Positions 1-10,170 of a DNA stretch of 64,000 nt are shown here, piece after piece. The first letter of the stretch is position 1. Each line of letters opens with the position of its first letter. This DNA comes from Colius striatus. Taxonomy: Eukaryota > Chordata > Aves > Coliiformes > Coliidae. The stretch covers positions 2,666,001 to 2,730,000 of the forward strand of contig NC_084776.1 in NCBI RefSeq assembly GCF_028858725.1, written 5' to 3'. The notes beneath the pieces are model-generated. The model saw only the letters and a list, made by a program, of their open reading frames with translations, searched no databases and was not told where the DNA came from. A program made the translations under genes and the position numbers.

Positions 1-728
1 AGAGGGCTGTAAGAAGTGCTGCCACTTCTTGTGACCTTTTTCCTTTGGCTGGGGAATGTGGTTTGTAGCTGATTTTTATGGCCCTTATGGCACCCTGTTT
101 CCCCAGCAGCTCCTTACAGCTCAGCTCACACCAGGCTGGCCTGGCTGAGGATTTGGCCATTTTTAGCTGCAAGGGCCAAAGTCTGAAGGAGGCTGTAGCC
201 CTCAATTAGGGATCTGTTTGTGTAACTTTCTAATGTCCAGAGTGATTGTTTGGGGTGAGGGAACATAGTCCTTCCTGCCAAACGTGCAGCTAGAGCAAAT
301 CCTTATAGCCAAGCAATAAATCTCCCAAATGAGAGGTTTATGGTGGAAATGCTGACAAACCCTTAACTGACACATTGCAAATGGCAGCGTTACAGTGCAG
401 TAGCTGTGAGCTGAATTAGCAGCAGCATGGGGCAGCCTTCAAGGAGCTGAGCCTCAGTCCAGGGGCCTGGCCTCAGTCAAGGTGTGCAGCAAGGCCACAG
501 CTTTGGGTTTGCTCTCAATGTTTCTGACAAACATTTGTTGGTTTAAGTTGCAGAAGGGATGCCCCTTTGTTTTTTCAGGATGTTTTTGGGTGACAGTTGG
601 AAGAACATCCTTTGGGCAAGAACCAGTCATTTTAAGGCTTTTTCTTTTTCTATAGAGGACAGAGTCCTTGTTCTCCAGTTTCCTGGAGTGTTGGACTTGT
701 CCCTTGCTGTGTCCATGGAGCCACACAC
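1..728. other. intergenic stretch, nothing recognised
   Basis: No open frame in this stretch resembles a known protein, and no tandem repeat or RNA gene was seen. It lies far upstream of the ABCA5 promoter. In mammals the gene on the other side of ABCA5 is MAP2K6, transcribed divergently. I looked for kinase motifs on the minus strand here and found none. Confidence 0.4.
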
Positions 729-1150
729 ATAGAATCATAGCATCTATCACTTTTTAGCTGTGAGCAGAGACGAGTCCCCACCTCTCTATAACCCATCAAG
801 GGGTGTCAGAGAGTGCTCCTGTCTCCCCTCAGCATCCTCCAGGATGAACACCCCCATTCCCTCAGCCCCTCCCCAGCACCCTTGTGCTCCAGCCCCTTCC
901 CCAGCTCCACTGCTCAGCTCTGTGCCCTCCCATGTCCCTCTGGCAGTGAGTGAGGGACCCAGCACTGAACACAGCCCTCGAGCTGCAGCCTTCTCAGGGC
1001 CCAGCACAGGGGACAATCCCTGCCCTGCCAGGATGCCACTGGCCTTCTTGGCCACCTGGGCACACTGCTGGCTTCTGTTCAATCACTGCCAATCAATACC
1101 CCCAGGTCCTTTCCCTCCAGACAGCTTTCCATCCCCTGTTCCCCAAACCT
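729..1150 (-). mobile_element. CR1 LINE fragment, antisense
   Basis: The left end has the typical CR1 3'-tail wording in reverse complement (AGAATCATAG). The minus-strand frame at 786-1,082 contains a stretch reading SQQCAQVAKKASGILA, which resembles the C-terminal part of the CR1 reverse-transcriptase protein. The copy matches the larger antisense CR1 at 36,563-37,475 but has an internal deletion near its 3' end. It is a dead, 5'-truncated insertion. Boundaries are approximate to about 15 bp. Confidence 0.85.
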
Positions 1151-1770
1151 GTAGTGTTGCCTATTGCATTCCCATTGCATCCCTGTGCAATGGCTTTATA
1201 GGAAACAAAGAGTGTCTGTGAAATCCAGCAGCGTTGCAAAGTGCCTGAGGAGAGAGCAGCTCAGAGGAAAGGGAGTTACTGTTAGGGGGAATCCATAGGG
1301 CCAAAATGAAGAGCTCCAATTTCTGCATCTGGGCCTGGGCAGAACTTTTCCTCCAGTCCTTCCCCTCTGCATACAACAGCTTCAATTCTATACACATTCC
1401 AGTTTGTTTATTCCTCCTTCCAGCTCGCTCCTTCATTGCTAAGAAACAAATTCACTGCAGAGCAATGGGACTAAAGGTGCTGCAGTTTCGGGGCAGGATT
1501 GAACAATCTCCTCTCCCTGCATTTGTAAACAGGAGATCTGCTCTCAAATATGTATTTGTTTTAGCTGTGGCTCGGTTTCCAGCGCTCACTTTGATGGGGA
1601 CGCTTGGAAGGCTGAGCCCTGCCTGTCATGTGCTGCCTTTGTCCAGTAAAAATACAATTAGAGGCTTGGGTTTCAGTGTTTGCTCCAACGATCGCTCGTG
1701 GGTGAGCAACGAAGCCAGAACTGAATCCCACAGCTCTGCCCACAAACAGTGGCGAGCTCGAGGGGCTCAG
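1151..1770. other. intergenic stretch, nothing recognised
   Basis: This is unique-looking sequence between the CR1 fragment and the 62-bp tandem array. The 172-codon plus-strand frame that starts at 1,306 runs into the tandem repeat and resembles no known protein. I see no splice or promoter pattern that would support a gene. Confidence 0.4.
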
Positions 1771-2204
1771 CTCCTCAAAGCTGTCCTGCTTCACTTTTGC
1801 AAGACCACTGTGGGGTTTTCTTGATGCTTTTGCTCCTCTAAGCTGTCCTGCTTCACTCTTGCAAGACCATTGAGGGGGGTTCTTGATGCTTTTGCTCCTC
1901 TAAGCTGTCCTGCTTCACTCTTGCAAGACCACTGAGGGGGGTTCTTGATGCTTTTGTTCCTCTAAGCTGTCCTGCTTCACTCTTGCAAGACCATTGAGGG
2001 GGGTTCTTGATGCTTTTGCTCCTCTAAGCTGTCCTGCTTCACTCTTGCAAGACCACTGTGGGGGTTTCTTGATGCTTTTGCTCCTCTAAGCTGTCCTGCT
2101 TCACTCTTGCAAGACCATTGAGGGGGGTTCTTGATGCTTTTGCTCCTCTAAGCTGTCCTGCTTCACTCTTGCAAGACCACTGTGGGTGTTTCTTTATGCT
2201 TTTG
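1771..2204. repeat. 62-bp minisatellite, seven copies
   Basis: There are seven head-to-tail copies of a 62-bp unit, starting at 1,771, 1,833, 1,895, 1,957, 2,019, 2,081 and 2,143. Each begins CTCCTCTAAGCTGTCCTGCT or a near variant and ends near TTGATGCTTTTG. Every copy is exactly 62 bp, giving 434 bp with no indels in the period. The base after AAGACCA alternates C, T, C, T, C, T, C along the array, so the underlying duplication unit may be a 124-bp dimer. The last copy has drifted most. It is probably a polymorphic VNTR. Confidence 0.95.
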
Positions 2205-5200
2205 CTCTTCCTCTGCCTCGGTGGGGAGGGATATGTTTTCCTCCCTACCTCGTAGCCCTTCGCTGAGAATTGTTTTGAAACTTCAGATGCTGCTCATGTG
2301 TGGTTTATAAGTGTTAGAGATGGTGTGAAACAGAAGCAAAACCAGTGTCCAAAACACCTCTGGTACTTCCTTGTGCATCCTTGGGCACCAAGACCAAGTT
2401 TTTGGGGCTCAAGTCACGTTTTTCCCAGTGTGTCACACAGGGTGCACGTGCCAGAGCTATTGATCTGAAGCTGCTGTGTATTTTGGATAACAAGCCTGTG
2501 TCAGACACAAGTCACAGTGCCTGGGAAATGGGATCTTCCAAAAGCAATAAGCTGTGCAAATGAAGAAATGGAGCAGAGCAGAGGAGCTTGGTCAGCCAGC
2601 ATCTGTTGGGCAGGAGGCAGGATGGGCTCCAGCAGGACTTCTGCAGAGGGACTCAATGGCTATTTGACTTTCCTTCAATTGCAGTTTGTGTTTTGTTGGA
2701 TTCTGCTGGTTCCAGACATCACCTCCCAACATGGGAATGAGAGCTGTGGAGAAGGAAGGACATTGTGGGGCAAGTGTAAGTGAGAGTTTGTCTTGCTCTG
2801 TCCCATGAGAGAGTATAATGATAGCTTTTGGAGACAGCAGGCAAGACAATGATCTTTTCAAGTGTATTCCTACCCCTTGGACAGTATCTCCTGAAATTTC
2901 CCATCATTTTTTGACTGAGGTAGTGGTCAGCCCCCTTAGAGAGGCAGAGGAGATTGCACATGGACAGGGGAATGCCAGCCACCTCCCTAATGCAGTAGCT
3001 TCATGCTGCCAAGCTGAAAAGGAAAACCAATAGGAATAAGCACAGTAAAGGCTCTGCCTGCTGTGGGGCAGGCAGACAAGGCAGAGCTCTCTGCTTCTGA
3101 AGATGAAGAAACTGTAGGAAGTTCTCCAAGACTAGAAGGGCCAGTTGAGAAAAGGGATGCCCCGCAGGGGATGCCTGTGGAAGGAGCTTGAAGAAAAGCC
3201 AAAGCAAACAGTGGATGCAGATGCTGGGGAGGAGAATGCAGCTTGATGAGAGAGGAGGTGAGAAACAATGAGCCAGTCCTGACCACGAGCAGAGACCATC
3301 TGCTCTTCACCAGCCTGAATGGTGCTGAGCCATATCCTGCATTCCTTTGTTCCTGGGGTTAAAGGGAATTGCAGGCTGTGAGCATTTTGAAAGCAAAACA
3401 CAGTTCCTGAGAATTCTGCCACGTCTTACCTTTTGTCTGGATTTCCTCCTGTCTCCTCCTCCTCAAGCCTTTTCTCTGCAGTTCCTAGCACACTTTTTTT
3501 CCACCTTGGCTCTTGAGTAGGTGGATGAAAAGCCCAGGAGGATGTTGCAGTTGGCAGAAGTTAAACAAACTGTGCTGCCCCGCTGCTCTCAGGGTGGGAT
3601 AATTGGTTAAGCCTCTCTTTGTGGCTTTAGCCAGATAGCTGGGGAATTCAGAGAGGATAAAATGACCCAAGAAGTACATGCAGCTCACAAAAGTGGTAGA
3701 GGCCAGGAAATAAAAACTACTTTCAACTTAGTAACCCAGGTAATAACAAGGTCTAGCTAATAATGAGTTGAGCACACTCTTCCAGGAGAGGCTCAGGTGA
3801 TGCCAGTGTCTGTTAACCTGAAGGACAGAAAAGGAGGTGGAGAGCCATGGCATGTAAGAGCACAGATGAACTAAACAGCCTCATCCCTCTGAAAATCATT
3901 TGCTTGGGGGCTGGGGCAAAAGGTGTTTTTATGTGATGTATCTTACATTGCATGCCTCTCCTTCTGAGACTTGCAGTTGTGCTCTTGGTGGTTGTTTTAT
4001 CTTTTGTAAGAAAGCCTGAGTTTTTATCAGACACATTTTACATGGTCACCTTTTTGCAGTCCTGCTGTACAGGAAAATCCATGCTCCAGACATGCCCTGC
4101 ATGCAGAAAGCCCCCATCAGAGGTCTCATCCATCTGCCACACATATTAAGGTTGGCACAGTGAAGGCAGAGCTTTGTTGTGGCTGCTTTTTGCTTGGCTG
4201 CTGCTGTGGGTTTTAATGCTGCAACTATTGCTTGGGTTTTTTTACAGTTTGCATCCTCCTGTCTGTACTCCCTCAGTACATATTTATGTATATAATAGCT
4301 TTGTTGTTTACTCTGCTGAAGTAATGGACCAAAATGCATCCTTCAGGCATCTTGTGAGCACTTAGTTCAGTCTTCAGTCCCTGAGCTTTTGTGCTGTGCT
4401 GGCTCAGGGTCCTTTTCCCCTGTGTGCATCCCCAGCCTGACACAGTGAAATGGGTTGTTTGTTCATGGTCCAGTGACTGCTCAGCACTGCTGGGGGGGAG
4501 GTGGATGGTTACATATCTTTCAGAGTCACATCCATCACCTTTAGTCTCGTGGTGGTGGGTAAGGGCACAGGGCAAAATGAATGGTTTGCATGGTAGGAGC
4601 AAATCTGACTCCTGACAAACTTACATTTCACATATCCATGTATAGAGGTGCAAATTTCTGCCACTCTCAAGAGGGTTTTAACCCCTTTTCTTTACACAGA
4701 GGTATAAATTGCTGTTGGTATTGCCCTGTACTTGACAATCATGCCCCGCTCCTGAATACTGGGGAAGTATTTGGTGTTGAAGTGCTGATGGCTTTGGCAG
4801 TGGCACAGCACCTTTCTCAGCTGGGTGCAGCTGCAGAGGCTTTGAGCAGTTAATGCTGAAGGAAGATGGCTTTTGCACAGTTTATTTTCATCTCCTTCCA
4901 GCTCGCAGAGAGAGGCAGGTCTCTAAATCAGGTGCTCTGAATTGCTGTCAAAGGGCTTCCCTGGCAGAGGATCTGGGTTCTAGCCTTAGATGATGCAAAT
5001 GCATCATCCTTATGCATATATAGAAGTTTATTGATGCAAATGCACCACTTCTAGTAAACATGGAGTATATTTGCTCTTTAAAGCCTGTTCTGTCTTATAA
5101 GCCATTGCCTCTGCTCTGGAGGGTGGAATAATTGCTTGCAGCTACAGCTTACCTGATTTCTGAGAATGGGTTGAACTGTTGGTGGCAACTTGTCTGATTA

Positions 5201-8200
5201 ATTAAACCTTTAAAAATTCTGGACAACTTGCTTTTTTTTAACAGCTTTCTTTTGCTTTGATCCAGATGAAACCCCAGCAGGTGGAGTGAGCTGGGAAGGA
5301 GCAGCAGCTCCTGCTCGGTCCATGATGCTCCTAATGATGGGCTGTGCTGAACAACTCTCACCATAAGCAAAAAGGGCACAAGCACATTACTGTGGCTTTG
5401 TTCTCTCCTCCTGTGCTCTGTGTGGGCTCTTGGGAAATGCCATCTCCAAAGAGAGGCTGGACACAATGGGGAACTCAATTTTTTCACCTGTAATTTGGTT
5501 CTACCCAGCACAGCCTCTAATAATGAACCCTCAAAGAAAGAAAAGAGCTGTTCTTCAATGCAGACCCCAGCAGTGAGAAAGCAGACTGCTGGCATGGGGT
5601 AGAAAACCTGGCACTGGTGCTAAGCTTCAGGAGAATCGTGACCTCAGAGGACATGCAGCCACTGATTTGGGTGCAGGAGGAGCCCTGGGTTGGGTGAGAA
5701 CACCTGGGCCCTCCAACTGCCAGATGAGAACATCTGTGATTCACAGTATAAATGCTGTGAGGAGGTGTTATTTCTGCTTTCTGGAAAGCAAAAGCACTCA
5801 GATACAGGAGGAAGAGCGTGCCAAGGTCTCCCAGCATGAGCAGCCCTTAGGCTGGAGTCACTTGGTCTCCTCTGCGACAGTGACATGGCCGAGGTCAGGA
5901 GAGCATCTGCAGCAGAGAAAAGCACCTGAACCAGCTCTTTGCAAGAGCAAAATGGATCTGAACTGTAACAAGAAATGGGCCATGAGCAGGACTCGAGTTA
6001 GTTAATAAGCAGATGGTAAGTCCAAAGGAAAAGGTGAAATGATTTGGTTTCATCTGTGTTTGAATCTGAGCAATTCCCGCAGCGGCCTCTGGTTCTCAAA
6101 GGACTCTGCAAAGCTTTGGTAGAAAGAGAAACAGTGAAAGAGCAGCTGCTTACCTGAAGCTTCTGCATCACTGAACAAAATCATTTCAGCATTTCTGGGC
6201 TTTTGGGAAGCTCTCTGCTGCCTGGAACAGCGATGGGAGCACACACACTCTTTCCAGCCGTGACATAAAAGCCACAGGGGACAAAAGGGCCACATCCACC
6301 ACACTGAACCACTGGCTCTGGCCATTATCCTGCCACTGAACTTGTTCCCCACTCCCAACTCAGCACAAGAAAGGATGAGTAGAACCCATTGCAAGACATA
6401 GAGCCTGCTCTGATGTAGGCATCTCTCTCTTGCCCTTCCCTACATCCAGGCAGAGCAGGTTTGCACAGACCTTTCCCTTGAGGCTGGGCACTGATGCTAC
6501 CCACGACTTTGGAAATGGTCCTTTGTCATTTTAATGCCTGCTCTTTTTTTTGCTTTCCCCCTTTCTCCTGCTGAAAGGCTGAGTCACTACCTCCTCACAG
6601 AAAGGAAGCTCAGTTTCCTCTCTGCAGCAGGATGGATTAGTGCCTCAGTGAGTGCAGGGCATTGAATGGTGTTTCCACAATACCCTGCTCGCTGAATTCC
6701 TGAGGTGAGCGCCTGGGCACAACTTTCTTTCTCAAACAGTTACTCCTGTAAGCAGATCATTTAATAAGAAAGTGGAAGAAATGGCCATCCACAGTCTGGC
6801 AGGGAAGAAGTGCCCTTCTGCCTGTGCTGCTGTGGCTTCAGAGCCCACCATGCGATGCAGAGAGCTCACCAGGCCCAAGGGATGAGAACTGGGAAGAATT
6901 GCCACTGCTTCATCGTGATCTGTCAGTTGTCTGAGTCCAGAAAACAAACTGGGGACTCAGTAGTACAAGCACTGGGAAAATACAGAGTTGGGGTGTTCAA
7001 GTTTTCTTTAAAGCTTTGAATCCTTATATTCCAAACTCAAGCTCTCCTTAAATCCACAGAGCAGAAACGGTGTGCCAAGGAGCAGCTGAGGGGCCGGGAC
7101 AGCCCTGGCACTAACCTCTCTGTAGCAGCTGGGTACCAGGAGAGTGAAAGGCAAACTAACCAGATGTGGTGGTGGGGCTGCCCTACAGCTGAAGGACAAC
7201 TTGTGCCAGCTGGATGAGAGTCCCCAGCCCCTGTCACCAGCACCACTTGGGGTCTGTGGGACTGGGACATCACATCACCCTACTGATCACCACTCACCCC
7301 ATTCATTCCCCCTGGTTTTGTTCAGTGAGTTTCAGCTCAGACTTGCTTTTCCTGAATGCTTTGTTATTTTACCTTTTGTTATCAAACTCACAGAAGTGAG
7401 TTTAGGCAACAACTCCTTCAATTACAGCATGTTTACACTGAACTCTTGAGCAGCGGGAAGAAACATCCCAAACTTTCCTCTAAGTGTGTAAACCCTGGGC
7501 TCAGCTGCTTGGCCAGGTGCTGGCTTTGTTTGTTATTGCTGTGAATGCTGATGGAAACAGCCCAGCTGCAGAAGTGGAAGCATCACTAATAGAAGTAGCA
7601 ACCAGATTGTTTGTACGCACCAAACCTTGGTGCAAACATTCCCACAGCTTCGTTGTGTTTGGTGCCACTACCTGAGTGTCCTTGCTTAGATCTTTATTCT
7701 GGTTAAAGAGATGAAATTGCTTTCTTTGTCTTTGAAGGGTTGTGGGTTTTTTTTTTTGCTCAGAAGTATGAGCTGGGCAGGTTTCTGGTGCCTGCTGCTT
7801 GCAACAAGCAGCACCCATCCCCACCTCTGATGCAGACTCCCTTTGGCCTTGAACAAATTCCATCACCCTTGGCTTTTTTGTATCTACAAACAGAGATGAT
7901 GTCTAAAGCACCTGAGCACACAGGGCTGTTGTAAAAAATAATGAGGTAGAGGTTTTAATGTACTTTGAAGATGAAAAGCTTTGCAGCACTTTAGGTGATA
8001 ATTACTCTCTGGAGGCTCTCTTGCACTGACTGGCTTCTGCAGCACCCAGTACCACGGGCATCTCACCCATCTCACAGTACAATGTGCGTTATTTTAGGTG
8101 ATGTTGTCTTCCCATGTGGCAGAGCCCCATGTTTCAGAGCACCCACGTGTGAAACAGCTCCTGTGTTGTGTGCAGAGCATTCGCCTGTTGTCTCCCCATG

Positions 8201-8980
8201 GGCTGGCTTGTTGCTGTACAGCCTGAGTCCTTCCCTGGGAGGATGGGGCTGGAGGTGAGCTGAGGTGTGAACCTGTTAAGGAAAGGTTGTTATGCAAAAA
8301 AAAATACTCTGAACTCCAAGGAGATCAAAACTTTGCTGGTAGAACATGAATATGAGTAGTTAAAACCTTTTAAGTATAGAGACCACAACGAACATCAAAG
8401 TGACCAGAGGAATTCAGCCCCAGACTGGCTCCTGTTCTATTTCATGCGAGATGGATGAAGATAAGGAGCTTTGGGGTTTCTTTTTAATTGAAGCTCAAGT
8501 GATGGCATCATGTTTATTCAGTATTCATTAGGCAAAACTAAAGGGCATCATTAATTCGAGCACTTTTATCTGATGCTCTTTGTTAAGGTGGAAACCAATG
8601 GAAAGAAAAGGAAAGTTTCCAGTTAAAGCAAAGCTCTCTGCTGGGGGTGGTGGTGGTGGTGTTCCTAAAGCAAATGCTAGCAGGAGGATTGGGTGGGATG
8701 GGATCATTTCCTGCATGTCAGGTATCTGAAGAAGCCTGGACCCACTGCTGCTGGGATGCACTGCTCTGGGGGGATACCTGGGGGAAGCAGCATCCTCCCC
8801 AAAAACCTCTTCCCAAAAACCTGCTCCCCAAAATCTGTTCTCCAAACCCTCGCTATGCCACCCCTCAGGATTTCTGCTGTTCTGAGGCTGTAGCAAAGGG
8901 TGCTTGTGCCCAACAAGGGCCCTGGGAGCCAGGCTGGGGCTTCAATCCTGGCTACTTGCAATCACTGCTGTAGGTGAAGG
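2205..8980. other. intergenic stretch, no gene recognised
   Basis: About 6.8 kb without a supported gene. Many short open frames exist on both strands, but none shows a known domain, and none is flanked by coherent splice sites in the way the ABCA exons are. Minor simple sequence occurs: a short GGT run near 8,646-8,662, a poly-T near 7,748, and a degenerate CCCCAAAAACCT-type repeat of three to four units at about 8,797-8,850. If the mammalian order holds, this is the spacer between ABCA5 and MAP2K6. Confidence 0.4.
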
Positions 8981-9052
8981 TGTCAATGCAAAGGCTCCTG
9001 CAGGTACCTACGTGTATGTCAATGCAAAGGCTCCTGCAGGTACCTATGTGTA
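8981..9052. repeat. 36-bp tandem duplication
   Basis: Two adjacent 36-bp copies, 8,981-9,016 and 9,017-9,052, each beginning TGTCAATGCAAAGGCTCCTG. They differ at a single base, in TACCTACGTG against TACCTATGTG. This is a recent small duplication with no visible coding role. Confidence 0.95.
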
Positions 9053-9690
9053 AACTGTGCTTTCCACTTCACACTGCCCTTTGAGACTTTCTTTTTTCCA
9101 GATGAGGACACAGCCTGATCTCAGTTTCCCAAGAGAAAACGTTGTGTCCCTGCCATCAGCAAAGAGCTGTGCATCAGCACAGACCAGCACAATACTCCTG
9201 CAGCTCCTCGGCTGCACTGAACCAGCTCAGACAGGGATTGGCAGCGCTGCGGGAAGCTGAGCAGTGTCTCCCCTGGCTGGAGCACCGGGAGCTGCTCGGA
9301 TTCCTCCTGAGCACGCACACGGCATCGCTGCTGCAGGGCTCCAGGTGCCCAGCCACACCTCCGGGTTTCATTTCCAGCTCAGCCTTTCCCAGCAACTTGC
9401 AGGAGGCGTTTGGAAAAACAAGCACGTCGGCTTGCGCTCGGGAACGGCGTCATCCACATCTCAACGGCTCTGATCCCATCCCGTTTGTCAGCAGAAGGCC
9501 CATCATGGACTGAGGACAAGGGAGAGAACTCGGTGGGAATCCTCAGCCACCGTCCAGCCCCCGAGGTAGGAACCAACAGCCCGCAGCGCCGGGAATGCAG
9601 CGGTTGAATTCACGGCAGCATTTGCAACGCTGGAGTGAGATTTAGGGCAATGCATAAAATACCGTTGAGCTTGTGGCTGCAGGGACCAAC
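9053..9690. other. intergenic stretch upstream of CpG island
   Basis: GC content rises toward the right end. Overlapping open frames on both strands (about 120 codons on plus, longer on minus) are what GC-rich DNA without stop codons produces, and none resembles a known protein. I see no exon. Confidence 0.4.
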
Positions 9691-9962
9691 CCTGCTGCTG
9701 TGTCCCCGGGGCGAGGCCGTGCTGGGAGGCCGGGTGTCCCGGGTAGAGACGGTGCCCGGAGGGGGCGGCTTGGCCGGGAAGGACACGGGGTATGTCTGGG
9801 AGGAGGGGGATCGGGGGCAGGTCTCCGCATGGAAGGGGAGGGTTGTCCCCGGATTGGGGTAGGTGCCTGGAGGGGGTGTCTCCGGGAGGAGTCCTGGGGG
9901 TCCTGTGTGTGCGGGCGGTGCTGCGAGCCCCGCGGGGATGCGTGCTTGGGAACGGGGGTGGG

Positions 9963-10080
9963 CAGCCCGGGGGGGATGAGCAGCCCCGGGCGGGATGAGC
10001 AGCCCCGGGGGGTGGGTGAGCAGCCCGGGGGGGAGCGAGCAGCCCCAGGGGGTGGGTGAGCAGCCCCGGGGGGGAGTGAG
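9963..10080. repeat. G-rich 18-21-bp minisatellite upstream of ABCA5 exon 1
   Basis: There are six imperfect units starting at 9,963, 9,981, 10,000, 10,021, 10,040 and 10,061. Each begins CAGCCC, followed by a run of five to eight G and then a GGGTGAG or GGATGAG-like end. Unit length varies between 18 and 21 bp. The plus strand carries the G runs, giving several possible G-quadruplexes just upstream of the likely start of transcription. Confidence 0.9.
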
Positions 10081-10084
10081 CAGC

Positions 10085-10170
10085 CCCGCTCCGCCCCGCT
10101 CCGCCCCGGGGCCGCTCCGCCCGGCCCCTCGCCCCGCACCGCGGTGCGTCCCCGCGGCACAGCGCAGCCG
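10085..10170 (+). other. ABCA5: probable ABCA5 non-coding exon 1 (5' UTR)
   Basis: The coding exon of ABCA5 opens with a splice acceptor at 13,616, nine bases before the ATG, so at least one non-coding exon must lie upstream. In the CpG island the sequence CGCAGCCG runs directly into a consensus donor GTGAGTGCGG at 10,171, preceded by GC boxes. The 3' edge at 10,170 is well supported by this donor. The 5' edge is a guess. Alternative first exons elsewhere in the island cannot be excluded. Confidence 0.5.

Noticed and set aside
760-1221. 153-codon plus-strand frame at the left end
   Set aside because: It is the antisense reading of a CR1 fragment whose minus strand encodes reverse-transcriptase wording.
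1-9690. Possible MAP2K6 exons upstream of ABCA5 on the minus strand
   Set aside because: MAP2K6 is the expected neighbour in mammals, but no kinase motif or matching exon was found in any minus-strand frame here. It presumably lies outside the window.
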